The notes under the pieces were generated by a model. It was not told the DNA's origin, searched no databases, and was given only the letters and a program-made list of their open reading frames with translations. Shown one piece after another: positions 53,140 through 61,717 of a stretch of 64,000 bases of DNA (its first letter is position 1; each line of letters begins with the position of its first letter). The position numbers and the translations under genes were made by a program. The stretch lies in contig NZ_VFPN01000003.1 in NCBI RefSeq assembly GCF_006716695.1, positions 496,001 through 560,000 on the forward strand, read 5' to 3'. This DNA is from Klugiella xanthotipulae (GTDB lineage Bacteria; Actinomycetota; Actinomycetes; Actinomycetales; Microbacteriaceae).

Positions 53140-54441
53140 ATGACGCGGACGCTTCGACCGGTGAGCGGTAACCCGATTCGCCGTGCCTGGTATATCTGGG
53201 GGGCCGCAGTCCTGTGTTATATTGTGGCGATATTCTCTCGGACGTCCCTATCTGCAACGGGAATTAACGCCGCCGAGCGCTTCCATATCGACTCGGCGAC
53301 GCTGTCGGGATTCGCGGTTTTACAGCTCGTGGTATACGCAGGAATGCAGGTGCCCGTTGGCGTTCTGATTGACCGGTTTGGCGCACGCAGCCTCATCGTG
53401 ACGGGTGCCAGTATCATGACTGTGGGACAGATTCTCCTTGCGCTCACGGACGATACGGGAGCGGCCATCGGGGCAAGGGCGCTCGTGGGTGCCGGCGACG
53501 CGATGACCTTCATCAGCGTGCTCCGGCTGATTCCCGCGTGGTTTCCCAACCGGCACATCCCCATGCTCACTCAGGTAACGGGGATGCTCGGACAACTGGG
53601 GCAGATTGCAAGCGTTGTTCCCCTCGTGATCGTACTCGACCGCTTCGGCTGGACAACCGCGTATCTCGGCATCGCCGCGATCACAGCGTTCGGAACCCTT
53701 CTCGGACTCGTGGTTATTCGCAATGCGCCGGTAGAGGTCGAAGGACCAACCGGGTCCATCTCGCTTCGCTCTGCACTGGGAGGCCTCCCGGAGAGCTGGC
53801 GACACCCTGCCACACGGCTCGGGTTCTGGTCGCATTTTGTCACCCCGTTTGCGGGGTCGAGCTTCACAATGCTCTGGGGATTCCCGTTTCTGATCGCGGG
53901 AGAGGGCTTCAGCCGTGACACGGCCTCGGCGCTTTACATATTCCTCGTAGTGATCAGCCTGGGCTGCAGTGTCGCAACGGCACGACTAGTGGTCCGGCAT
54001 CCGCTGCGCCGCTCGTGGATTGTACTCGGCATTGTCGCCGCTCAGGCAAGCGTCTGGACCTGCCTCCTGTTCTGGCCGGGGTCCGCGCCACTCGCACTAG
54101 TGGGGGTACTCATGGTGACATTCGCTGTTGGTGGTCCCGGTTCACTCATCGGTTTCGATTTTGCCCAGCAGTTCACGCCCGCACACCGCCTGGGCAGCGC
54201 AACCGGGCTCATCAACACGGCGGGCTTCATCGCAGCAATCGCGGCGCTCTTTTTCTTCGGAGTCGCCCTCGATCTTCACGGTGCCGGTACCCCCTCGGAT
54301 TACACACGCGAGGCCTTCCGCACGGCGATGCTGGTCTACTACCCCATCTGGAGCATCGGCACCGTCGGTGTGTGGCGCTCACGAGCCGCCCTCCGCCGCT
54401 GGATCGCCGACAACCCAGCATCCGCATTGCCCGTTAGCTAG
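53140..54441 (+). CDS. MFS transporter, substrate unknown
   Basis: This is a 433-residue major facilitator permease with twelve predicted membrane segments. The loop 2-3 motif is GVLIDRFGARSL. SLSATGINAAERFHID in the first loop recalls the GudP/ExuT-like and nitrate/sugar phosphate branch (MFS_1). I chose the ATG at 53140, 37 bases after the DUF885 gene; the frame upstream of it overlaps that gene and does not look membrane-like. The two genes are probably one transcript. Its end overlaps the convergent SLC13 gene by 4 bases. Confidence 0.85.
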   Translation: MTRTLRPVSGNPIRRAWYIWGAAVLCYIVAIFSRTSLSATGINAAERFHIDSATLSGFAVLQLVVYAGMQVPVGVLIDRFGARSLIVTGASIMTVGQILLALTDDTGAAIGARALVGAGDAMTFISVLRLIPAWFPNRHIPMLTQVTGMLGQLGQIASVVPLVIVLDRFGWTTAYLGIAAITAFGTLLGLVVIRNAPVEVEGPTGSISLRSALGGLPESWRHPATRLGFWSHFVTPFAGSSFTMLWGFPFLIAGEGFSRDTASALYIFLVVISLGCSVATARLVVRHPLRRSWIVLGIVAAQASVWTCLLFWPGSAPLALVGVLMVTFAVGGPGSLIGFDFAQQFTPAHRLGSATGLINTAGFIAAIAALFFFGVALDLHGAGTPSDYTREAFRTAMLVYYPIWSIGTVGVWRSRAALRRWIADNPASALPVS

Positions 54442-56231
54442 AACGGCCAGATAACGGGAACAAGCAACACCGCCACCACACCGTATAGCAGGAGGAGCGG
54501 CAGTCCCATCTTCCAGTAGTCACCAAAACGGTAACCTGCCGGCTGCATCACCATCATGTTGGCGGGTGTAGCCACGGGAGTGAGAAAGGAGGCCGAGGCC
54601 GCGATACACACGGCCATGAGAAGCGGCATCGGCGAGAGCGAGAGTTCCGAAGCCACAGAGATGGTGATGGGAATCAACACAAGCGCCGTGGCCGTGTTAC
54701 TGATCAACTGGCCCAGCACCGCGGTGAGCACAAAAATTCCGAGCACGATCAGATGCGGGCCGTATCCGCCGATGAGACCAACCACTCTGTGCGCGATGAG
54801 TGCTGCGGCACCGGTGGAACTGATCGCGATCGACAGGGGAATCATTCCACCAACAAGAATGAGCGTGGTCCAGGAGATCGACCGATGCGCTTGCTCCACC
54901 GTGACCACGCGGCACAGCACCATGGCCATAGCTGCGACCAGGGTCACCACCGCGGGCGGAAACAAACCCGTTGTGAGCAGGATAATCATCGCAGCCGTAA
55001 TGATCAGGGACCACCGCGCCGACCGTCCCAGGGGCACTGTTTGACGACGAATGGTGTCGGGCTCATCAACCAGTAGAACGTTCGGATCATCGGCGTTGTC
55101 GGCCAGAGCCGCCCAGCTCCCCTGAAGTAGCAGGGTGTCGCCCGTGGCAAGCGTGATCTCGGACGAACTCAGATCTTCTCCTGCCCGCTGTACAGCCAGG
55201 ATTACGAGTTCCCCGCTATCGGTAACCATGCCAGGAAAAACCGTCTCACCCACAAACGCCGAGCGCGGGGACACCATCACCTCGGCCACACCGTAGTTTT
55301 GGGTGATGAGACCGTTGGCCCCGGCGATCCGTTCCAACTGCTGCGAACGCGCGAACGCCTCCAACTGGGCTGGACCGCCACGCACGACAAGGTAATCGTC
55401 AACCCTTAACTGTGCAGTGCGGACAGGTCGCCCTGATCGGGTCTTCACCGCGACCACAGAAACGCCAGGGTAGTCGGACAGGTTAAGTCCCACGGCGTCC
55501 TGCCCCGCCAGAGGAGAGGTGGAACGGATGCGCAGCCGCCACAGGTCATCGTCATCCAGGTACTGAGCCAGGAGCGCCCGAGAGTGCCCGCTCAGATCAC
55601 GCGGCAGCAAACGTGCCGACCGCTGGGGCAGCAACCGCTCACCACACAACACCACGATAATGATGCTGCCAACCAGGAGGGGTAGCCCCACGAGGGCGAA
55701 TTCGAAGAAGCCCAGCGGTCGGCCACCGGAGGCACCCTCTGCCGCCTCCGAGATTAAGACGTTTACCGGCGAACCGGTCAGGGTCAGGAGAGAACCGGCA
55801 TGGGCACCAAAGGCGAGCGGCATTAAGAGTTGTGAGGGAGAGCGGCCCAGCCGCACCGAGATGACGACCACCATGGGCAACAGGGCCGCGACCGCACCAT
55901 TAACGCTAATGAGGGCCGTGAGAAAAGCTACGGTGGACATCACAAAGACCAAGAGACGACCGCGTGATTTTCCGGCGCGGCGGATCATTTGCTGGCCAGC
56001 CCAGGTGGTCACTCCGCTGGCATCAAGGCCCTCACTGACGACAAAGAGGGAGGCAATGAGGACAATCGTAGGATCGGAGAAGCCGGCGAAAGTCTGCTGA
56101 AGGTTCAGCACTCCGGTGGTAAAAAGAGCCAGGCACACGCCCAAGGCCACGATACCCACAGGCAGCCTGTTCCAGATAAAAAACACCACCGACAGGGCCA
56201 GAACAACAAGAGTGATCGCAATGTCATTCAT
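54438..56231 (-). CDS. SLC13/DASS-type anion transporter with TrkA-C domains
   Basis: This membrane protein of about 597 residues has the organisation of the ArsB/CitT-like Na+/sulfate or dicarboxylate transporters (SLC13, IT superfamily): an N-terminal membrane half with NGAVAALLPMVVVIS and GSLLTLTGSPVNVLISEAA, two TrkA-C (RCK_C) cytosolic domains in the middle (DYPGVSVVAVKTRSGRPVRTAQ and FVGETVFPGMVTDSGELVILAV), and a second membrane half with SNTATALVLIPI and ASASFLTPVATPANMMV. The two SNT/GSP-type hairpin motifs are characteristic. The ATG at 56231 lacks a clear ribosome-binding site; an upstream ATG at 56261 is possible. The substrate (sulfate, dicarboxylate or other) is open. An IS border lies 40 bases from the upstream ATG. 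Confidence 0.88.
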   Translation of the reverse strand: MNDIAITLVVLALSVVFFIWNRLPVGIVALGVCLALFTTGVLNLQQTFAGFSDPTIVLIASLFVVSEGLDASGVTTWAGQQMIRRAGKSRGRLLVFVMSTVAFLTALISVNGAVAALLPMVVVISVRLGRSPSQLLMPLAFGAHAGSLLTLTGSPVNVLISEAAEGASGGRPLGFFEFALVGLPLLVGSIIIVVLCGERLLPQRSARLLPRDLSGHSRALLAQYLDDDDLWRLRIRSTSPLAGQDAVGLNLSDYPGVSVVAVKTRSGRPVRTAQLRVDDYLVVRGGPAQLEAFARSQQLERIAGANGLITQNYGVAEVMVSPRSAFVGETVFPGMVTDSGELVILAVQRAGEDLSSSEITLATGDTLLLQGSWAALADNADDPNVLLVDEPDTIRRQTVPLGRSARWSLIITAAMIILLTTGLFPPAVVTLVAAMAMVLCRVVTVEQAHRSISWTTLILVGGMIPLSIAISSTGAAALIAHRVVGLIGGYGPHLIVLGIFVLTAVLGQLISNTATALVLIPITISVASELSLSPMPLLMAVCIAASASFLTPVATPANMMVMQPAGYRFGDYWKMGLPLLLLYGVVAVLLVPVIWPF

Positions 56232-56349
56232 AGGGAAAAACACTACCGCCCGAGCGAGCATTAGGGAATGCTCTGGTCACATCAGCGTGTACTCGTCCTA
56301 GGGCGTGTTGCTCAACCCGATCTGATGTTTCGCGGGCGAGGCTTCAGTA

Positions 56350-56506
56350 GTGTTGCGTGATGTGATCTCAGATCAGATGTGGGCGGCTGTTCCCGCGGGC
56401 TGCGGCCACGGCCCGGCGGTTTCGGCTGCGACCGGAGTGTGCCCTGGCCGACAAAAGCTACCCTTCTAGCGCCAACCGGGGTTGGTTGGGGCAGCGGGAG
56501 ATAGCC
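56350..56506 (+). pseudogene. IS5-family transposase fragments
   Basis: From a GTG at 56350 one frame reads VLRDVISDQMWAAV, the usual N-terminus of IS5-family (IS427-type) transposases. After about 60 poorly matching bases another frame reads CALADKSYPSSANRGWL (56437 onward), the segment with the second catalytic Asp. The more than 100 residues that normally separate these blocks, and all sequence behind the second one, are missing. It is a deletion remnant. The ADKSYPSSANR wording differs from VDKGYPSRTSR in the remnant at 23952-24512, so the two came from different copies. Confidence 0.75.
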
Positions 56507-56509
56507 TCA

Positions 56510-56902
56510 AGGGTCCACGGCAGGATTCGCGCAATGTTCCTCGCGGCGTCAATTCCGCGATGCTGAAACCCGGAGAACGTGAGTCCCGTCACCCTGACGG
56601 CCTCGCCCAGTCCGGGCCGCTTCCGCACACCTTGGGTCTCAGCGAATACTTCTTTCAGATTGCGGTGCGGCATGGGCAATGGGTTCACGCAACGGTGCAG
56701 GCGCACGTCCTGGGCCAGCTGGTTGAAGTCGTACGTTCCCCACGATCCCCACCAAGCAACCCCCATACTCTGCGACCGGCGCAAAGTTAGCCTTGACGAG
56801 AACAGCGCCGATCTCAATAACCTCCATCGCACCGCGATGAATTCTGTTGTTCGCGTCGCACGTCGCCTCGACGTCGAAGACCAGCCCATAATCGTTCACC
56901 AC
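56510..56902 (-). pseudogene. DEDDh 3'-5' exonuclease pseudogene
   Basis: On the minus strand, from 56902, the frame reads VNDYGLVFDVEATC, NRIHRGAMEVIEIGAVLV, KANFAPVAEYG: the N-terminal exonuclease motif with Asp and Glu of a KapD/ERI-1-like DEDDh exonuclease. A second frame continues with WWGSWGTYDFNQLAQDV (motif II) and FSGFQHRGIDAARNIARILPW (motif III with His and Asp). The join lacks about 40 residues and shifts the frame, and the C-terminus runs into antisense transposase sequence. It is broken beyond repair but clearly was a real gene of its own. Confidence 0.8.
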
Positions 56903-57001
56903 ACCGCCATGTCTCGAGAACTAACACTCGCGCAAACAAATTCTGAATCAGGTTAAGGTTTTTCGTGCCGACCACGGCAAATCAGGGTTTAGCAACGCGC
57001 C

Positions 57002-57724
57002 CTAGTATCCGATGGGACCGCTCTCCGTCCTGACCGAAGGGGTGTCCCATTCGGTCAGGATGCTCGCAGAGCTTGACAACCCGAGACGGGTGGCACCGGC
57101 CGAAACCATCTCGAGAGCCTGAGCCAGTGATCGGATGCCCCCGGAGGCTTTAACCCCCAGCCGCCCCCCAACCGTATCCGCCATGAGCTGTACGGCATGG
57201 ACGGTGGCACCGCCGGCCGGGTGAAAACCCGTAGAGGTCTTCACGAAGTCGGCACCCGCGGACTCTGCGGCGTGACACGCGGCAACAATCTCGGCATCTG
57301 TGAGGGCCGCCGACTCGATAATAACCTTCACTAAGGCGGGGGCGGGAACGGCATCACGTACGGCACGGATACCTTGCTCCACACGGTCGAAGCGGCCAGC
57401 CTTCACCTCGCCAAGGTCAATCACCATGTCTACCTCGTCGGCACCATTCTGAACTGACAGGGCAGCCTCACCCGCCTTAATCGACGCGGCGTGGGTACCA
57501 GAGGGGAACCCGCAGACGGTCGCCACTCTCAGCCCGCTCCCAGCGGGAATCTCGACGGGAAGCAGCGACGGTGACACACACACCGAGAACACACCCAACT
57601 CCAGGGCCTCGGCAATCAGAACGTTAACGTCCGCTGGGGTCGCCTCCGGCTTGAGTAACGTGTGGTCGATTAGCGTGGCTAGGGCCGCGGCCGATTCGAT
57701 ACGAAGGGGTTCTGGGGTGGTCAT
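57002..57724 (-). CDS. deoC: Deoxyribose-phosphate aldolase
   Basis: DeoC splits 2-deoxyribose 5-phosphate into glyceraldehyde 3-phosphate and acetaldehyde in deoxynucleoside breakdown. The 240-residue enzyme has the [10 protein letters not shown] start motif, [12 protein letters not shown], the Schiff-base lysines in LVKVIIESA and GVKASGGIR, and FVKTSTGF. I chose the ATG at 57724; the longer frame begins with non-family sequence. The stop codon (TAG, minus strand 57004-57002) overlaps the CTAG border of the IS remnant, so the last codons may have been changed by the insertion. Confidence 0.94.
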   Translation of the reverse strand: MTTPEPLRIESAAALATLIDHTLLKPEATPADVNVLIAEALELGVFSVCVSPSLLPVEIPAGSGLRVATVCGFPSGTHAASIKAGEAALSVQNGADEVDMVIDLGEVKAGRFDRVEQGIRAVRDAVPAPALVKVIIESAALTDAEIVAACHAAESAGADFVKTSTGFHPAGGATVHAVQLMADTVGGRLGVKASGGIRSLAQALEMVSAGATRLGLSSSASILTEWDTPSVRTESGPIGY

Positions 57725-57930
57725 CGGCGTCTGCTTTCTCGTTGGTGTGTGGAATGGGTCACAACACATCTGTTGTCACGATACAGGGGCGTGGCCACCA
57801 CAGGTCACCGATGCCCCCGTTTCGGTTTCGTCGTCCACGACGGCCCCCTGGGATAAGGTTCGCACGAAATTCTCGGAGGGAAAGGGCCCGTTAGCTCCTA
57901 CTCTCAGCTTTCTAGCCTTATCGTTAATGA

Positions 57931-58701
57931 ATGTCCGATCTCACCGCATATGATGCCGTCCTGTTTGATCTCGACGGCGTCCTCACACCCACCGCCGACG
58001 TACATATGTCGGCTTGGCGAGCTCTTTTCCAGGCCTATTTTGCCGACCAGGATGTGACCCCGGGCTACATCGACGAGGACTACTTTGTCTACCTCGATGG
58101 CAAACCGCGCTACGAGGGGGTGAACAGTCTCCTTCTCTCCCGCGGAATCGAGCTCCCCTGGGGGTCACCGGATGACCCCTCTGCAGCCCATACCGTCTGC
58201 GGTCTCGGCAACCGCAAGAACGACGTTTTTTCCAGTATCCTGATGCGGGATGGCGTCACCGCTTTTCCAGGTTCGGTACGCCTTCTCAATCTTCTTGCCG
58301 AGCGTAAAATACCACTCGCGGTCGTCTCCAGTTCGAAGAATGCCGAGATCGTACTCGCCGCAGCAGGCCTTCGTGACCGCTTTGTCACTGTTGTGGACGG
58401 TGCTCTCGCCGATATCGAAAGCATCGCGGGTAAGCCCGCACCAGATATGTTCCTCCGGGCAGCCGAGATTCTACTCGTCGAACCCGCACGCGCTGTGGTC
58501 GTTGAGGATGCTGTATCTGGCGTCGCAGCAGGCCACGCCGGCCACTTTGGCCTCGTCGTGGGAGTCAACCGCGGCGTGGGAGCCGAGGCGCTCACCGCGG
58601 CTGGTGCCGACCGCGTGGTAAGCGACCTGGATGACCTCGCGGCCGAGATTGACCCCGGAATCCCCACCCAGGACCTCCCGATTGAAGGAGAAGCACCGTG
58701 A
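57931..58701 (+). CDS. pgmB: Beta-phosphoglucomutase (HAD superfamily)
   Basis: This HAD-superfamily phosphomutase converts beta-glucose 1-phosphate to glucose 6-phosphate. The 256-residue protein has the nucleophile motif DLDGVLTPTADVHM at residues 12-25, a helical cap with the substrate loop DGKPRYEGV, VVSSSKNAE (motif II), KPAPDMFLRAAEIL (motif III) and VVEDAVSGVAAG (motif IV). The reaction takes up the product of the phosphorylase encoded directly downstream, whose GTG overlaps its stop codon by 4 nt. The ATG has no obvious ribosome-binding site, so the message may be leaderless or start close by. Confidence 0.93.
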   Translation: MSDLTAYDAVLFDLDGVLTPTADVHMSAWRALFQAYFADQDVTPGYIDEDYFVYLDGKPRYEGVNSLLLSRGIELPWGSPDDPSAAHTVCGLGNRKNDVFSSILMRDGVTAFPGSVRLLNLLAERKIPLAVVSSSKNAEIVLAAAGLRDRFVTVVDGALADIESIAGKPAPDMFLRAAEILLVEPARAVVVEDAVSGVAAGHAGHFGLVVGVNRGVGAEALTAAGADRVVSDLDDLAAEIDPGIPTQDLPIEGEAP

Positions 58702-61187
58702 GCGGACCTCAGAACTCCAGTCTCTCCCCCGACGACTTCCTCGACCGCGGACGCTACCCCGTTGACGAGTGGAAACTCTCCGAGAAGATCTTTGATGACG
58801 GCGATTTCGGTCGCACCGAAACAATCTTCGCCGTGGGCAACGGCTACCTCGGGATGCGCGGCAACTACGAGGAGGGCCGTGACAGCCACAGCCACGGCAC
58901 CTTCATCAACGGTCTCCACGAGACCTGGACAATTCAGCACGCCGAACAGGCTTACGGCTTTGCCCAGGTGGGCCAGACAATCATTAACGCGCCGGATGCC
59001 AAGGTCATCCGACTCTACGTGGATGATGAACCGCTCAACCTACGCGACGCCGATATGCTGCACTACGACCGCACACTCGACTTTGCTGATGGAGTCCTCA
59101 CTCGCAGCCTGATCTGGCAGACGCCATCCGGCAAGAAGGTGCTCGTGCGCTCAAGCCGCATGGTGTCTTTTGCCGAGCGACACCTGGCCCTACTCACGTT
59201 TGAGGTGACAATGCTGGAGGGAGAAGCCCCCGTGGCCATCTCCTGCCAGATCCTCAACCGTCAGGACGGCCACGACGAATATGGGCCAAACTCTCGGGGC
59301 ACAAACGCGGGTGCCGATCCGCGCCAGGCGGACGAATTTGCGACACGAGTGCTTCAGCCCCAGACATTCTGGCAAGAAGGAAAACGCTCCGTACTCAGCT
59401 ACAAGCTGAGCAACTCAGGGATGACGGTGGCCTGCGCTGCCGACCACTACATCGACACTGGGAATGAGTACGAAGAGAAAAGCATGATTGACGGGGACAC
59501 GGCTAAACACGTATACCGTGTCCAGGCGAAGGAAGGCCAGAGCATCACGGTGACCAAGGTCGTGAGCTACCATTCCTCCAGCGGGGTACCCGCTAAGGAG
59601 CTTGTTGATCGTTGCCGCCGCACCCTCGACCGGGTCGAGGCAGAGGGCATCAGCCATCAGTTCGCCGAGCAGCGTGAATGGCTCAACGACTACTGGACAC
59701 GCTCGGATGTTGAGGTACCCGGCCACCCCGCCGTGCAACAGGCGGTGCGCTGGAACCTCTTCCATCTGGCCCAGGCCTCAGCCCGGGCGGAGGGCTCCGG
59801 CATCCCGGCGAAGGGGCTCACCGGTAGCGGCTATAGCGGTCACTACTTTTGGGATACCGAGATCTATGTCCTGCCCTTTCTCACCTACACCACGCCGCGA
59901 TTTGCCCGCAACGCGCTGCGCTTCCGATACAACATGTTGCCGGCCGCCCGGCTGCGAGCAATCGACCTCAACGAGCGCGGCGCGCTCTTCCCGTGGCGCA
60001 CGATTAACGGCGAAGAAGCCTCGGCCTACTACGCGGCAGGCACCGCCCAATACCATATTGACGCCGACATTACCTATGCCGTGGCCAAGTATGTGGCCGC
60101 GACGGGAGATGAGGACTTCCTGGCCCGCGAAGCCGTTGATATTGTGGTCGAAACCGCGAGAATGTGGGCAGACCTGGGGTTCTGGCGACGCAGCGGCGAT
60201 CACAGTTTCCATATCCACGGTGTAACCGGCCCGGACGAATACACCACCGTCGTCAACGACAACCTCTTCACCAATGTGATGGCCAGGTTCAACCTGGAAT
60301 ATGCCGTCAGCACGGTGGGTCGCCTGGCGGCAGCCCGACCGGATGAGCACGAGCGGATGGTCGCGCGACTCGGCCTCAGCATGGACGAGGTCACCGAGTG
60401 GGGCCGGGCGGCTGCGGCTATGTTTATCCCGCTTGATGAGCATCTCGGGATGCACCCTCAGGATGCCCACTTTCTTGAACGCGAAATGTGGGATCTGGAG
60501 AACACTCCCGACGAGAAGCGTCCACTCCTGTTGCACTTTCACCCGCTCGTCATCTACCGCTTCCAGGTACTCAAGCAAGCGGATGTGGTGCTGGCACTCT
60601 TTCTGCACGGTGAGGAATTTACCCCCGAGCAAAAACTCGCGGACTTCGAGTACTACGACCCGATTACAACGGGCGATTCAACTCTGTCAGCCGTGGTGCA
60701 GTCAATCATTGCTGCGGAGGTGGGATACCACGAACTGGCCCTGAGCTACTTCGATAACGCCCTCTTTGTTGACCTCGCCGATCTCCACCAGAACACGGCC
60801 GACGGGGTACACGTCGCCTCAACTGGCGGCGTATGGAATGCAATCGTCTCCGGCTTTGGTGGGATGCGAGACAACAGGGGGGTGGTGTCCTTTGACCCCC
60901 GCCTCCCCCAGGAATGGGAGGAGCTAACATACCGACTCACTATTCACGACACCCGTGTACGCGTCACCCTGCGGCAAGATTCGCTTGCCTTCACTGTTGA
61001 GGAGGGCAGTTCAGTAACCGTCACCGTGCGCGGCGAGACCCACACCATCGTCAGCGGCGAGCCCCGTATGATTCCGCTCGATGGACACGGACCACGCCGT
61101 TCGGGTGCGCCCAGCCAACAGGATATTGAGGATAGGCGACGCGCAGACGGAACGCTCATTACGGCGACTTTGCCAATCATCCGGTAG
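58698..61187 (+). CDS. GH65 disaccharide phosphorylase (trehalose/maltose/kojibiose type)
   Basis: Glycoside hydrolase family 65 enzymes split alpha-glucosyl disaccharides with phosphate into beta-glucose 1-phosphate and glucose. The 829-residue protein has the N-terminal beta-sandwich (ETIFAVGNGYLGMRGNYEEG), the (alpha/alpha)6 barrel with GHYFWDTEIYVLPF and ARLRAIDLNERGALFPWRT, the catalytic Glu in HGVTGPDEYTT near residue 512, and phosphate-binding HP(L)VIYRFQVLKQADV. The phosphorylase assignment rather than a hydrolase is supported by the coupled beta-phosphoglucomutase. Which disaccharide it uses cannot be read from the sequence. Confidence 0.92.
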   Translation: MSGPQNSSLSPDDFLDRGRYPVDEWKLSEKIFDDGDFGRTETIFAVGNGYLGMRGNYEEGRDSHSHGTFINGLHETWTIQHAEQAYGFAQVGQTIINAPDAKVIRLYVDDEPLNLRDADMLHYDRTLDFADGVLTRSLIWQTPSGKKVLVRSSRMVSFAERHLALLTFEVTMLEGEAPVAISCQILNRQDGHDEYGPNSRGTNAGADPRQADEFATRVLQPQTFWQEGKRSVLSYKLSNSGMTVACAADHYIDTGNEYEEKSMIDGDTAKHVYRVQAKEGQSITVTKVVSYHSSSGVPAKELVDRCRRTLDRVEAEGISHQFAEQREWLNDYWTRSDVEVPGHPAVQQAVRWNLFHLAQASARAEGSGIPAKGLTGSGYSGHYFWDTEIYVLPFLTYTTPRFARNALRFRYNMLPAARLRAIDLNERGALFPWRTINGEEASAYYAAGTAQYHIDADITYAVAKYVAATGDEDFLAREAVDIVVETARMWADLGFWRRSGDHSFHIHGVTGPDEYTTVVNDNLFTNVMARFNLEYAVSTVGRLAAARPDEHERMVARLGLSMDEVTEWGRAAAAMFIPLDEHLGMHPQDAHFLEREMWDLENTPDEKRPLLLHFHPLVIYRFQVLKQADVVLALFLHGEEFTPEQKLADFEYYDPITTGDSTLSAVVQSIIAAEVGYHELALSYFDNALFVDLADLHQNTADGVHVASTGGVWNAIVSGFGGMRDNRGVVSFDPRLPQEWEELTYRLTIHDTRVRVTLRQDSLAFTVEEGSSVTVTVRGETHTIVSGEPRMIPLDGHGPRRSGAPSQQDIEDRRRADGTLITATLPIIR

Positions 61188-61204
61188 CAAGTCGTTTTAA
61201 CAAA

Positions 61205-61284
61205 ACCGACCCCGTCAGTTACCCTCCATTCATCTCTCGGACACCACGACCGGTTGAGAATGGAGAGCGACTGACGGGGTCGGT
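61205..61284. terminator. Long two-part hairpin between convergent genes
   Basis: A perfect 15-bp repeat (ACCGACCCCGTCAGT at 61205 and ACTGACGGGGTCGGT at 61270) encloses a second repeat, CTCCATTC and GAATGGAG, which extends the fold into an 80-base two-part hairpin. The flank towards the GH65 gene (TTTTGTTAAAACG on the minus strand) is T-rich, which favours termination of the small minus-strand gene. It lies between two convergent genes and probably ends both transcripts. Confidence 0.7.
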
Positions 61285-61298
61285 ATCCGTGCAGCGAA

Positions 61299-61490
61299 TT
61301 AGGTGCTGATCGGCTGGAAATCCCGGCCGGTGTGAGCGTGGTAAGCAGTACGAACCTGCTCGAAGCCGCCGATGGCGCGCTGGTACTGGGAGATGGTGGC
61401 CTCCGCGTTGCGGAATGCGTTTTTTACCAGAATCAGGTACTCGTGGGCTTCATTGCACTTGCGATGAAATTCTGTTTCTAATGGGCTCAT
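61299..61490 (-). CDS. Small hypothetical protein
   Basis: I do not recognise this 63-residue protein. It starts MSPLETEFHRKC, is rich in charged and aromatic residues (EAHEYLILVKNAFRNAEATISQYQRAIGGFEQVRTAYHA in pieces) with a helical, possibly coiled-coil pattern, and has no membrane segment or signal peptide. An in-frame GTG at 61514 would add 8 residues. It has its own upstream AT-rich region and an own terminator, which supports a real gene. It could be a small DNA-binding or regulatory protein, but nothing in the sequence proves it. Confidence 0.55.
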   Translation of the reverse strand: MSPLETEFHRKCNEAHEYLILVKNAFRNAEATISQYQRAIGGFEQVRTAYHAHTGRDFQPIST

Positions 61491-61562
61491 GTCTTCCACA
61501 TTAGAGACGGCCACAACAACTCACAGCACTCTTAACGGGTTGAGTTCCGCAAAAATTTACAT

Positions 61563-61590
61563 TTTGTTAAAAAACTTGATCTTTAACAAA
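61563..61590. promoter_or_regulatory. AT-rich inverted repeat between small gene and desaturase
   Basis: TTTGTTAAA (61563-61571) and TTTAACAAA (61582-61590) form a perfect 9-bp inverted repeat with a 10-base spacer, so the half-sites are 19 bases apart, close to two helical turns. This is an AT-only island in GC-rich DNA, between two divergent genes. It fits a dimeric regulator's operator, or part of the promoters of the small gene and the desaturase. Confidence 0.5.
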
Positions 61591-61717
61591 GCTGTGGCTC
61601 TTCTCTGATATATACCGTCCTCCTCCAGGTGCACCACGTAGAATGAGGGCATCTGTTCCACAGAGCATCTGCTCATGCCGCGGCTGGGAAGTCGATCCGA
61701 TACTCAGCAGGGCACCA

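Larger units (their letters stand above)
56298..57005. mobile_element. Decayed IS5-family element with passenger-like exonuclease fragment
   Basis: The segment is bounded by imperfect 18-bp inverted repeats, GGGCGTGTTGCTCAACCC at 56301-56318 and GGGTTTAGCAACGCGCCC at 56985-57002, each flanked by CTAG (56298-56301 and 57002-57005) as expected for an IS5-family target site. Inside lie transposase pieces next to the left end, then pieces of an exonuclease in the opposite direction up to the right end. At about 0.7 kb it is shorter than a complete IS of this family and carries no intact gene. Confidence 0.7.
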
